Translations under genes and position numbers: made by a program | Shown: positions 52,952 through 64,000 of the stretch, piece after piece | How positions within the stretch are numbered: position 1 is the stretch's first letter | Layout: each line of letters opens with the position of its first letter | The notes under the pieces: generated by a model | Database searches by the model: none | What the model saw: only the letters and a program-made list of their open reading frames with translations | What the model was told of the DNA's origin: nothing | Assembly: GCF_010907035.1 (NCBI RefSeq) | Contig: NZ_QUMK01000025.1 | Span: forward strand, 1 to 64,000 | Source of the DNA: Rhodopseudomonas sp. BR0M22 | GTDB taxonomy: Bacteria > Pseudomonadota > Alphaproteobacteria > Rhizobiales > Xanthobacteraceae | Reading direction: 5' to 3' | DNA: 64,000 bases

Positions 52952-54327
52952 TGCGCAAGACTTCGGTAATCCTCCTCAGCGCCGTCACCGGCGCCGCGCT
53001 TACACTTTTCGTCACTCAGCCGCGCACGATGCTGATGGGCGCCAGCGCGCGGGCTGCCACGTCCGACACCTATCGCCAGCTCAATCTGTTCGGCGACGTG
53101 TTCGAGCGCGTCCGCAGCGATTATGTCGAGAAGCCTGACGACTCCAAGCTGATCGAATCCGCCATCAGCGGCATGTTGACCGGCCTCGATCCGCATTCGA
53201 GCTACATGGACGCCAAGAGCTTCCGCGACATGCAGGTGCAGACCCGCGGCGAATTCGGCGGGCTCGGCATCGAAGTCACGATGGAAGACGGCCTGATCAA
53301 GGTGGTGTCGCCGATCGACGACACCCCGGCATCGAAGGCCGGCATTCTCGCCAACGACATCATCACCAATCTCGACGACGAAGCCGTGCAGGGGCTGACC
53401 CTGAACCAGGCCGTCGAGAAGATGCGGGGTCCGGTCAACACCAAGATCAAGCTGAAGATCATCCGCAAGGGCCAGGACAACCCGATCGAAGTCACGCTGG
53501 TGCGGGACAACATCCGGGTCCGCTCGGTGCGTGCGCGTGTCGAAGGCGGCGACATCGGCTACATCCGCATCACCACCTTCAACGAGCAGACCACCGAAGG
53601 GCTCAAGAAGGAGATCACCAATCTGACTAATCAGATCGGTGCCGACAAGCTGAAGGGCTTCATCCTCGACTTGCGCAACAATCCGGGCGGTCTGCTCGAG
53701 GAGGCCGTGACGGTTTCGGACGCGTTCCTGGATCGTGGCGAGATCGTCTCGACCCGCGGCCGCAACGCCGAGGAGACTCAGCGCCGGACCGCTCATCCGG
53801 GCGACCTCACCAAGGGCAAGCCGCTCATCGTGCTGATCAACGGCGGCTCGGCGTCGGCATCGGAGATCGTCGCCGGCGCGCTGCAGGATCACAAGCGCGC
53901 CACGGTGGTCGGCACCCGTTCGTTCGGCAAGGGGTCGGTGCAGACCATCATTCCGCTCGGCTCGGGCAACGGCGCGCTGCGACTGACCACTGCACGCTAC
54001 TACACGCCATCGGGCAAGTCGATCCAGGCCAAGGGCATCACTCCGGACATCGAGGTGATGCAGGACGTGCCGGCCGACCTCAAGGCGCGGACCGACACCA
54101 AGGGTGAGGCTTCGCTCCGCGGCCATCTGAAGGGGTCTGACGGCGACGAAAAGACCGGCTCGCAATCCTACGTGCCGCCGGACGCCAAGGACGACAAGGC
54201 GCTCAAGGCCGCCGACGATCTGTTGCATGGCATCAAGGTCGACGCGACGGCCCCTGCGGCCGACAAGGCTGTCACCGGCGACAAGGCCGCGATCGACAAG
54301 CCGGCCGGCAACAAGGCGGCGAACTGA
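52948..54327 (+). CDS. ctpA: Carboxy-terminal processing protease (S41)
   Basis: A 459-residue periplasmic serine protease. A signal segment (about 5-25) precedes a PDZ domain (about 90-175, with GEFGGLGIEV and PIDDTPASKAGI), then the S41 catalytic core with Ser in INGGSASASEIVAGAL and Lys in GTRSFGKGSVQ. The C-terminal 70 residues are charged and Ala-rich, probably disordered. It trims periplasmic and cell-wall proteins. Coupling to the EnvC-like gene (ATGA) suggests a shared role in cell-wall remodelling. An intrinsic terminator follows. Confidence 0.95.
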   Translation: MMRKTSVILLSAVTGAALTLFVTQPRTMLMGASARAATSDTYRQLNLFGDVFERVRSDYVEKPDDSKLIESAISGMLTGLDPHSSYMDAKSFRDMQVQTRGEFGGLGIEVTMEDGLIKVVSPIDDTPASKAGILANDIITNLDDEAVQGLTLNQAVEKMRGPVNTKIKLKIIRKGQDNPIEVTLVRDNIRVRSVRARVEGGDIGYIRITTFNEQTTEGLKKEITNLTNQIGADKLKGFILDLRNNPGGLLEEAVTVSDAFLDRGEIVSTRGRNAEETQRRTAHPGDLTKGKPLIVLINGGSASASEIVAGALQDHKRATVVGTRSFGKGSVQTIIPLGSGNGALRLTTARYYTPSGKSIQAKGITPDIEVMQDVPADLKARTDTKGEASLRGHLKGSDGDEKTGSQSYVPPDAKDDKALKAADDLLHGIKVDATAPAADKAVTGDKAAIDKPAGNKAAN

Positions 54328-54359
54328 TCGTTCGTCTCTGGCGGATCGATGTGTTGCGG

Positions 54360-54386
54360 AAGGGCGGCCTGCGAGCCGCCCTTTTT
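54360..54386 (+). terminator. Intrinsic terminator after ctpA
   Basis: AAGGGCGGC-CTGCGA-GCCGCCCTT, a perfect 9-bp stem followed by TTTGCTG (TTTTT across the junction). It stands 32 bases after the ctpA stop. Confidence 0.88.
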
Positions 54387-54470
54387 GCTGCGCGGCAGCC
54401 TGAGACCGGCGACGCGGCGTCGGCCGCTGCAGCATCGTGCTATCGTCGCAGCGGCTGATTCGGGAGATCG

Positions 54471-55709
54471 TTGGCAGTGTCGGCGGACGAACTGAGTACC
54501 CCGCTGGGTCAAAAGCAGAGCCGTTGGCAGCGGCTGCGCCGTTATCGGCTGCCGATCACCACGACGCAGGTGATTGCGACTGCGCTGGGCCTGTTCGTGC
54601 TGGGCTTCCTCGGTTTCGCGGTGTTCGGCAACAATCCGTTCGGCGGCGAGCCGATCGTCCATGTCGAGATCAAGCCTGCCCCCGACGAGCCGAAGCAGGC
54701 CGCTGCGCAGACCGGCAAGCAGGATGGCGGCAACGCTGAAGGTGCGCCGGGCGCAGCAGCGGTTCAGCACGGCAGCAAGGACGCGGCGCCGGGCCAGAAG
54801 ACCATCACCATCATCGACGGCTCGAAAGGCACCCGTCAGGACGTGGTGGTCGGGACCGATGGAGCGAGCCAGGCAGAACTTCCGGCCAGCCAACTGACGG
54901 CCGATGGGATTGATCCGAAGCTGCTGGAGCAGTCGCGCTACGGCATGATCCCGGTGATGGCCGGTGGGTTGAAGCCGTTCTCCGCCTACGCGATGACCAG
55001 CGACGGCGATCGCGCCAAGGCGGAGCGGATGCCGACGGTGACGATCGTGGTCAGCGGCCTCGGCATCGGGGCGACCCGAACCAACGACGCGGTGATGAAT
55101 CTTCCGGCGGCGGTGACGCTGGCATTCACGCCCTATGGTTCAGATCCTGGGAAGCTGGCGACCGAAGCGCGCCAGCGGCGCCACGAAGTGGTGCTGCAGA
55201 TCCCGATGGAGCCGTTCGACTACCCCGACAACGATCCTGGACCTCAGACCCTGCTGACCTCCAGCGCGCCGGAGCAGAACCTCGACCGGCTGAACTGGCA
55301 TTTAAGCCGGATCCAAGGCTATGTCGGGCTGTCGAATTTCATGGGCGCACGGTTCGTCGCCACCGAACCGGCGATGCAGGCGGTCATCCGCGATGCCGCC
55401 AAGCGCGGCCTCGGCTACCTTGACGACGGCACCGTGCCGCGGAGCGTCGCCGGCACCCTCGCCAAGTCTCTGGCGATGCCCTATGCGCGAGCCGATCTGA
55501 CGATCGATGCGGCGCCCACGGGAACCGATATCGACAAAGCCCTGGCACGGCTGGAGAGCATCGCCAAAGAGCGCGGCAGCGCGATCGGCATGGCTTCTGC
55601 GCTGCCCGTGACGATTGAACGAATTGTCAACTGGAGCAAGAGCTTGGAAAGCCGAGGCATCCTGCTGGTGCCATTGACAACGGCGATGCTGAAATCAAAA
55701 TCGAGTTGA
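54471..55709 (+). CDS. Divergent polysaccharide deacetylase family protein (YibQ-like)
   Basis: A 412-residue protein with a membrane anchor (about 32-54), a disordered Ala/Gln-rich linker (about 60-130) and a polysaccharide deacetylase 2/YibQ-type domain (about 180-405; [38 protein letters not shown]). The domain often lies beside envC and ctpA, as here, and its substrate is unknown. Start TTG 54471 follows GGGAG with 5-base spacing; a GTG two codons later is also possible. rppH follows in 37 bases. Confidence 0.85.
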   Translation: MAVSADELSTPLGQKQSRWQRLRRYRLPITTTQVIATALGLFVLGFLGFAVFGNNPFGGEPIVHVEIKPAPDEPKQAAAQTGKQDGGNAEGAPGAAAVQHGSKDAAPGQKTITIIDGSKGTRQDVVVGTDGASQAELPASQLTADGIDPKLLEQSRYGMIPVMAGGLKPFSAYAMTSDGDRAKAERMPTVTIVVSGLGIGATRTNDAVMNLPAAVTLAFTPYGSDPGKLATEARQRRHEVVLQIPMEPFDYPDNDPGPQTLLTSSAPEQNLDRLNWHLSRIQGYVGLSNFMGARFVATEPAMQAVIRDAAKRGLGYLDDGTVPRSVAGTLAKSLAMPYARADLTIDAAPTGTDIDKALARLESIAKERGSAIGMASALPVTIERIVNWSKSLESRGILLVPLTTAMLKSKSS

Positions 55710-55746
55710 GTCCCTCGTACCGAGGGACGTGGAAGGCACTAACGGA

Positions 55747-56253
55747 ATGGCTCGCTACGAAGACCTGCCCTATCGAACCTGTGTCGGCGTGATGCTGATC
55801 AACCTGGAGGGTCTGGTGTTCATCGGGCGCCGCGCCGGTGGCATCGAACACGTCGACGACACCCACGTCTGGCAAATGCCGCAGGGCGGCGTCGATCCCG
55901 GCGAAGACACCTGGGACGCCGCCAAGCGCGAGCTCTACGAAGAGACCAGCGTGCGCTCGGTCGAGAAACTCGGCGAAGTCCCGGACTGGCTGATCTACGA
56001 CATCCCCCGCACGGTGGCCGGACGGGCCTGGAAGGGCCGCTATCGCGGTCAGCGCCAGAAATGGTTCGCGGCCCGCTTCACCGGCGCCGACTCCGAGATC
56101 AACGTCGTCCACCCCGGCGGCGGTCACAAGGCGGAGTTCACGAGCTGGCGCTGGGAGCCGATGCACAATCTCCCGGAGCTGATCGTGCCGTTCAAGCGGC
56201 CGGTCTATGAGCGCGTCGTCAAGGAATTCTCGCAGCTCGCCGCGGCGGTGTGA
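55747..56253 (+). CDS. rppH: RNA pyrophosphohydrolase (RppH-type Nudix), copy 1
   Basis: A 168-residue Nudix hydrolase that removes pyrophosphate from the 5' end of mRNA and starts its decay. It has the RppH hallmarks YRTCVGVML near the start, WQMPQGG, and the Nudix box [20 protein letters not shown] followed by TSV, with YRGQRQKWF. Start [10 protein letters not shown] is used; six earlier codons from a GTG are open. A second RppH-like gene lies 2.4 kb downstream. The 165-base gap after it holds nothing I can name. Confidence 0.92.
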   Translation: MARYEDLPYRTCVGVMLINLEGLVFIGRRAGGIEHVDDTHVWQMPQGGVDPGEDTWDAAKRELYEETSVRSVEKLGEVPDWLIYDIPRTVAGRAWKGRYRGQRQKWFAARFTGADSEINVVHPGGGHKAEFTSWRWEPMHNLPELIVPFKRPVYERVVKEFSQLAAAV

Positions 56254-56418
56254 GACGACCGATCCTGACGTCACCGATCCTTACGTCATTGCGTGCGCAG
56301 CCAAGCACCCCAATGGCTCGGTGAACTGAGCCCTGGATTGCGTGGTCGCGACGCTCCTTGCAACGACGCGGGAATTCCCTGACCAATCTTGCCGCCTCGT
56401 CGGGCGGTGGCGGGGCGA

Positions 56419-57489
56419 TCACCGCGCCGCCATCGCGGCCTGCAGGATGTGATCGCAATGCGCCTTCACGGTATGGTGGGCGAAGACGTGGTCGCGGGCC
56501 GCGAGGGCCATGGTGCGCAGCTTGTCTTTGTCGGCCAGCGCCGAGGTGACGGCGCGTTCCAGCCCGCCCGGCTCGATGTCGTAGTACACCCCGTGCTGCC
56601 CCGACAGCAGCGGCGCGTAGCGCAGGATGGTCGGGTTGTTCATCAACGGCACGGACTGCACGATCGGCGCCTCGTAGTGGCGGTAGCAATCCCAGCCCAT
56701 GCCCTCCGGCGACCACGCCAGCCAGGAATGCGACATCCGCTCCATGAAGGCGTCGTAGGGCAGCCGCTCGGTCGGTTGATCGATCCGCACGCCCATCGCG
56801 CGGAGCCGCTCGAGCTCCGGCAGGCCGTCGCGGCGAACCGTTGAATTGCCGTCGACCGAACCGATGAAGAAGATGTCGTGGGTCTTTTCGGGGAATGGCG
56901 CATCGCGCCAGCGCGCGTCGAAGCGGAATTGCGGCAGCGAGATCGGCCGCAGCTTATCGATCCGTTGTAGCCACTTGTCGCTGCGGCGATAGCGTAGCGT
57001 CGGCAGATGCGGGTGCACCGTGCCGGCCAGCGCCTGCCATTTGTCGCAAGGCAGTTCGCGCTTGAAATACGCCTCGGCCTTGTCGAGCAGAAACACGCTG
57101 CTCTTGGAGATCGCGAAGTGATCGTCCATCTCGACAGCGACCAGCGGCACCGGCGACTTCACCCAGCGAAACACGCTCGGGCCGAACTGCCGGGTCAGCG
57201 CAGCCCACGGATGGGTCGGGGTGTAGAAGATGCCGCGGGCCCAGTAGCGCGGATGCCACGGCGAATAGCGCAGGCTGTTGACCACCACGACGTCGTATTC
57301 GCCGCGGCCGGCGGCGCGCAGCTCGCGCAGCACGCGGTCCGGCGTCGAGAACCCGTCGAGTTCGCCGAAATCGTCCGTCAGCTTGGTCCAGGTCCACAGG
57401 CAGGTAGTGCGCTCTGGATACTGTAGTTTGAAATAGCCGCCGCCGATTTCGAGAATGCGGAGCTGCGAGGTATCGACGGGCGTGGTCAT
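56419..57489 (-). CDS. Glycosyltransferase-like protein
   Basis: A 356-residue protein. A middle segment (FIGSVDGNSTVRRDGLPELE) and the C-terminal third (SWLAWSPEGMGWDCYRHYEA, VQSVPLMNN, YYDIEPGGLERAV) resemble the donor-binding half of GT-B glycosyltransferases or CgeB/exostosin-like enzymes. No TM helix is seen. The acceptor is unknown; divergence from a UDP-xylose synthase gene suggests cell-surface polysaccharide. Start MTTPVDTSQL is chosen over a frame 35 codons longer that enters the divergent promoter region. It faces rppH tail to tail. Confidence 0.6.
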   Translation of the reverse strand: MTTPVDTSQLRILEIGGGYFKLQYPERTTCLWTWTKLTDDFGELDGFSTPDRVLRELRAAGRGEYDVVVVNSLRYSPWHPRYWARGIFYTPTHPWAALTRQFGPSVFRWVKSPVPLVAVEMDDHFAISKSSVFLLDKAEAYFKRELPCDKWQALAGTVHPHLPTLRYRRSDKWLQRIDKLRPISLPQFRFDARWRDAPFPEKTHDIFFIGSVDGNSTVRRDGLPELERLRAMGVRIDQPTERLPYDAFMERMSHSWLAWSPEGMGWDCYRHYEAPIVQSVPLMNNPTILRYAPLLSGQHGVYYDIEPGGLERAVTSALADKDKLRTMALAARDHVFAHHTVKAHCDHILQAAMAAR

Positions 57490-57709
57490 GGAGAGAAATC
57501 GCCTGGCGTGAGATCGCATGCAGGCGCGGGTCGCGCCCGTGGCGTCGGCGCTGGGCCGGTTTCGACACTTGCCTAGCATGGGGTTTCTTGCCATTCAATG
57601 CGGCGGAAAACGGCTGCCGCGACCGCAGTCGGCCGTCCGTTTCGAGCCAAAGGGCACCCGTTCCCGCGACTGCGGCGCGTTCGAACCCGCCCTTGTCCAG
57701 GACCCAGTG

Positions 57710-58657
57710 ATGCGATTGTCCCGACGAATTCTCGTGAGCGGCGGCGCCGGCTTCATCGGCTCGCACTTGTGCGACAAGCTGCTCGCCGAGGGCCATGAAG
57801 TGCTGTGCGTCGACAATTATTTCACCGGCTGGCGCCGCAACATCGAACATCTGGTTGGCACTCCGCGCTTCGAGGTGATGCGCCACGACGTCACCTTCCC
57901 GCTCTATGTCGAAGTCGACGACATCTACAATCTGGCCTGCCCGGCCTCGCCGGTGCACTATCAGCATGATCCGGTGCAGACGCTGAAGACCAGCGTGCAC
58001 GGCGCGATCAACATGCTGGGTCTCGCCAAGCGCACCCGCGCCAAGATCTTCCAGGCCTCGACCAGCGAGGTGTACGGCGACCCGAACGTGCATCCGCAGC
58101 CGGAGAGCTATTGGGGCCACGTCAATCCGCTCGGGATTCGCGCCTGCTACGACGAAGGCAAGCGCGCCGCCGAAACGCTGTTCTTCGATTATCACCGCCA
58201 GCACAAGGTGAAGATCAAGGTCGCGCGGATCTTCAACACCTACGGGCCGCGGATGCATCCGAACGACGGCCGGGTGGTGTCGAATTTCATCGTCCAGGCG
58301 CTGTCCGGCAACGACATCACCATCTATGGCGACGGCAGCCAGACGCGTTCGTTCTGCTACGTCACCGATTTGCTCGACGGTTTCGCTAAGCTGATGGCGA
58401 CCGGCGACGAGTTCATCGGTCCGGTCAATCTCGGCAATCCGGTGGAATTCACCATCCGCCAGCTCGCCGAGATGGTGATCGAGATGACGGATTCCAAGTC
58501 GAAGCTGGTGCTGATGCCGCTGCCGTCGGACGATCCGCGGCAGCGTCAGCCCGACATCTCGCTGGCGCGGCGCGAGCTCGGCTGGGAGCCGAAAGTGCCG
58601 CTCGCGGACGGGCTGAAGGAAACCATCGGTTACTTCCGCACGCTGATGGCGTCGTGA
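57710..58657 (+). CDS. UDP-glucuronate decarboxylase / NAD-dependent epimerase (UXS-like)
   Basis: A 315-residue short-chain dehydrogenase-type enzyme that most likely converts UDP-glucuronate to UDP-xylose. NAD motif GGAGFIGSH (about 10-18), catalytic Thr-Ser region [10 protein letters not shown] and the YxxxK pair in [22 protein letters not shown] and [20 protein letters not shown] are typical of UXS. The product would feed xylose-containing polysaccharide. ATG 57710 is used; upstream codons belong to the gap. The stop overlaps the next gene in a GTGA. Confidence 0.87.
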   Translation: MRLSRRILVSGGAGFIGSHLCDKLLAEGHEVLCVDNYFTGWRRNIEHLVGTPRFEVMRHDVTFPLYVEVDDIYNLACPASPVHYQHDPVQTLKTSVHGAINMLGLAKRTRAKIFQASTSEVYGDPNVHPQPESYWGHVNPLGIRACYDEGKRAAETLFFDYHRQHKVKIKVARIFNTYGPRMHPNDGRVVSNFIVQALSGNDITIYGDGSQTRSFCYVTDLLDGFAKLMATGDEFIGPVNLGNPVEFTIRQLAEMVIEMTDSKSKLVLMPLPSDDPRQRQPDISLARRELGWEPKVPLADGLKETIGYFRTLMAS

Positions 58658-59163
58658 CTGCGCATCCGCCCGTCGAGTCGCTTCCCTATCGCCGCAACGT
58701 CGGCATCGCGCTGTTCGGCGGCGATGGCCGCGTCCTGATCGGGCGGCGGTTTCGTGACGACGGGCCGGAGATCATCCTGCCGGGATTGGAATGGCAGATG
58801 CCGCAAGGCGGCATCGACGAGGGCGAAGAGCCGCGCGTCGCGGTGATGCGGGAATTGTGGGAAGAGACCGGCGTCACCAACGCCGAGATCCTCGGCGAGA
58901 CCGATTGGGTCAGCTACGACTTCCCGCCTTACGACGGTCCGGCCCACCGCCTCGCGGTGTTTCGCGGCCAGCGCCAGAAATGGTTCGCGCTGCGCTTCAC
59001 CGGCACCGAGGCGGAGATCGATCCGCTCGCCGTCCGCAACGACATGCCGCCGGAATTCGACGCCTGGCGCTGGGAGCGCCTCGACCGTGTCGCCGACCTG
59101 GTCGTGCCGTTCCGCCGCGAAGTCTATCGGGAAGTTGCCCAGCAATTTGCTCGGTTCGTGTAG
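58654..59163 (+). CDS. RppH-like Nudix hydrolase, copy 2
   Basis: A 169-residue Nudix protein very like Rpp[13 protein letters not shown] near the start, [20 protein letters not shown] with RELWEETGV completing the Nudix box, and [13 protein letters not shown]. It may be an RNA pyrophosphohydrolase or act on dinucleoside polyphosphates. GTG 58654 overlaps the UXS stop (GTGA), so it is translated with a sugar-nucleotide enzyme, not with copy 1. A palindromic repeat follows. Confidence 0.85.
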   Translation: MTAHPPVESLPYRRNVGIALFGGDGRVLIGRRFRDDGPEIILPGLEWQMPQGGIDEGEEPRVAVMRELWEETGVTNAEILGETDWVSYDFPPYDGPAHRLAVFRGQRQKWFALRFTGTEAEIDPLAVRNDMPPEFDAWRWERLDRVADLVVPFRREVYREVAQQFARFV

Positions 59164-59174
59164 TCGCCTCCACG

Positions 59175-59288
59175 GTCATTCCGGGGCGCTTGCGGAGCAA
59201 GCGAACCCGGGATCCAGAGGTGGTGGAATGAAGATCCAACAACGTCGAGATTCCGGGTTCGCGGGCTTCACCCGCGCCCCGGAATGAC
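59175..59288. repeat. Extragenic palindromic repeat (family A)
   Basis: The outer arms GTCATTCCGGGGCGC... and ...GCGCCCCGGAATGAC are inverted, with inner blocks GAACCCGGGATCC and GATTCCGGGTTCG. Similar elements are common between genes in Bradyrhizobiaceae. It fills the gap between the Nudix gene and atpC. Confidence 0.8.
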
Positions 59289-59361
59289 TGCGGAGACTTA
59301 AAAAGCAGATGGCCGGGACGATGCCCGGCCATTCGATTCGTCAGCACACCTGTTCGCGGCG

Positions 59362-59769
59362 TCAGTGCATCGCGGTGGTGTTGAGCTCGTGCTGGATGCT
59401 CTTGAAATGATCGAGGCGCTCGATCGCGCTGTCCAGCTCGTCGCCGACCTTGCTGGGAAGCTGCTGCTCCATGGTCTGGATCGTCGCGGCGAACTCTTCG
59501 AGATCGACGTCCGGAGCCGCCGTGGCGACGTCGGCCAGCACGGTCAGGCCCTTGTCGGACACTTCGGCGATGCCGCCGAGAACCACGATCTTCTGCGTGT
59601 TGGCGCCCGCCGTCACGGTCAGGATGCCGGGACGGATCACCGCCACCACCGGCGCGTGGCCGGCGAGAACGCCGAAGTCACCCTCGGCGCCCGGAATGTC
59701 GACCTGATCGACTTCGCCGGAGAAGGCGATCTTTTCGGGCGAAACCAGATCGAAGTGGAAGGTGGACAT
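59362..59769 (-). CDS. atpC: ATP synthase F1 epsilon subunit
   Basis: A 135-residue epsilon subunit of the F1 central stalk. N-terminal beta-sandwich ([35 protein letters not shown]), then a two-helix C-terminal segment (about 90-135) that can inhibit ATP hydrolysis. Start MSTFHFDL is chosen over a frame four codons longer. It is the last gene of the atpHAGDC operon; a palindromic repeat separates it from atpD. Confidence 0.95.
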   Translation of the reverse strand: MSTFHFDLVSPEKIAFSGEVDQVDIPGAEGDFGVLAGHAPVVAVIRPGILTVTAGANTQKIVVLGGIAEVSDKGLTVLADVATAAPDVDLEEFAATIQTMEQQLPSKVGDELDSAIERLDHFKSIQHELNTTAMH

Positions 59770-59788
59770 ATCTCGTCTCATCCGCTGC

Positions 59789-59888
59789 CCTCATCCTGAG
59801 GAGCGCGCGATTGCGCGCGTCTCGAAGGATGAGATGATGGTCGACACCCTTCGAGACGCCGGCCTGCGGCCGGCTCCTCAGGGTGAGG
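59789..59888. repeat. Extragenic palindromic repeat (family B)
   Basis: Inverted arms start CCTCATCCTGAGGAGC and end GGCTCCTCAGGGTGAGG, with inner blocks GTCTCGAAGGATGAG and CCTTCGAGACGCC. It is unlike the repeat after the Nudix gene and sits between atpD and atpC. Confidence 0.82.
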
Positions 59889-59897
59889 TTCGTTTGG

Positions 59898-62277
<2,380 letters not shown>

Positions 62278-62331
62278 TCTCAGTCCACCCCGGCGATCTG
62301 ACCTGTGATCCGACCGCAAACCTCACATTCG

Positions 62332-62416
62332 TCATGCCCGGGCTCGTCCCGGGCATCCACGATGTCGAATAGCCACGTCGAGGACGTGGATGGCCGGGGA
62401 AGACCCCGGCCATGAT
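62332..62416. repeat. Extragenic palindromic repeat (family C)
   Basis: CGTCATGCCCGGGCTC and ...GGCCATGA with internal pairs GCCCGGG-CTCGT-CCCGGGC, CCACG...CGTGG and GGCCGGGG-AAGA-CCCCGGCC. Two hairpins in tandem lie between atpA and atpG. It is a third type, unlike families A and B. Confidence 0.78.
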
Positions 62417-62421
62417 AGTTA

Positions 62422-64000
<1,579 letters not shown>

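Noticed and set aside
59175-59288. Insertion-sequence remnant
   Set aside because: It is an imperfect palindrome of about 114 bases without transposase or target duplication, typical of an extragenic repeat.

Overview
The window is about 64 kb of GC-rich alphaproteobacterial chromosome. Gene content and order point to Rhodopseudomonas palustris or a very close relative: a bacteriophytochrome, a che operon, a Dor-type DMSO reductase cluster, rplU-rpmA-obgE-proBA-nadD-rsfS-rlmH-ctpA-rppH, then the alpha-type ATP synthase genes atpHAGDC. I assign the species from protein-family memory; no search was run. The left end is a contig edge: bases 4-36 match the Illumina Nextera transposase adapter with one mismatch, so they are not genomic.

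Layout. (1) 1-4.2 kb: adapter, the end of an unidentified gene, then a bacteriophytochrome histidine kinase overlapping a two-TM K+ channel with two RCK domains. The kinase has Ala where the phospho-acceptor His should be. (2) 4.2-11.2 kb: a minus-strand operon for an UgpBAEC-like ABC importer plus two GpdQ-like metallophosphoesterases, with a divergent LysR regulator. (3) 11.3-22.6 kb: a minus-strand chemotaxis-type operon STAS-cheY-cheA-cheW-cheW-mcp-cheR-cheB, ending in a soluble protein with two degenerate MCP-like hairpin segments; a REC/HD-GYP protein diverges from it. (4) 22.6-30.6 kb: DMSO respiration. A soluble unorthodox sensor kinase and an OmpR-type regulator are divergent from a triheme cytochrome, a TorD-type chaperone and a DorA-type molybdoenzyme. 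(5) 30.6-40.4 kb: probable molybdenum (or other metal or oxyanion) acquisition. ModE, a DUF2478 protein, a FecBCD/BtuCDF-type ABC importer and a TrmO/TsaA-like protein form one minus-strand operon; a TonB-dependent receptor with its own ExbB-ExbD-TonB diverges from it; tRNA-Ser(CGA) closes the block. (6) 40.5-59.2 kb: mainly housekeeping genes, with a parDE toxin-antitoxin pair between proB and proA, a pair of paralogous very small proteins, two RppH-type Nudix hydrolases, and a glycosyltransferase-like gene divergent from a UDP-glucuronate decarboxylase. (7) 59.4-64 kb: atpC, atpD, atpG, atpA and the last codons of atpH, with extergenic palindromic repeats in three gaps.

How the parts may work together: the molybdoenzyme, the Mo-responsive regulator, a periplasm-to-cytoplasm importer and a complete energised outer-membrane system lie side by side. 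The simplest reading is that blocks 4 and 5 are one functional neighbourhood, anaerobic S-/N-oxide respiration with dedicated cofactor-metal supply. The substrate of the TonB receptor and ABC importer is inferred from context only. Most start codons were chosen from Shine-Dalgarno sequences, ATGA/GTGA overlaps and family N-termini, and several differ from the longest open frame.
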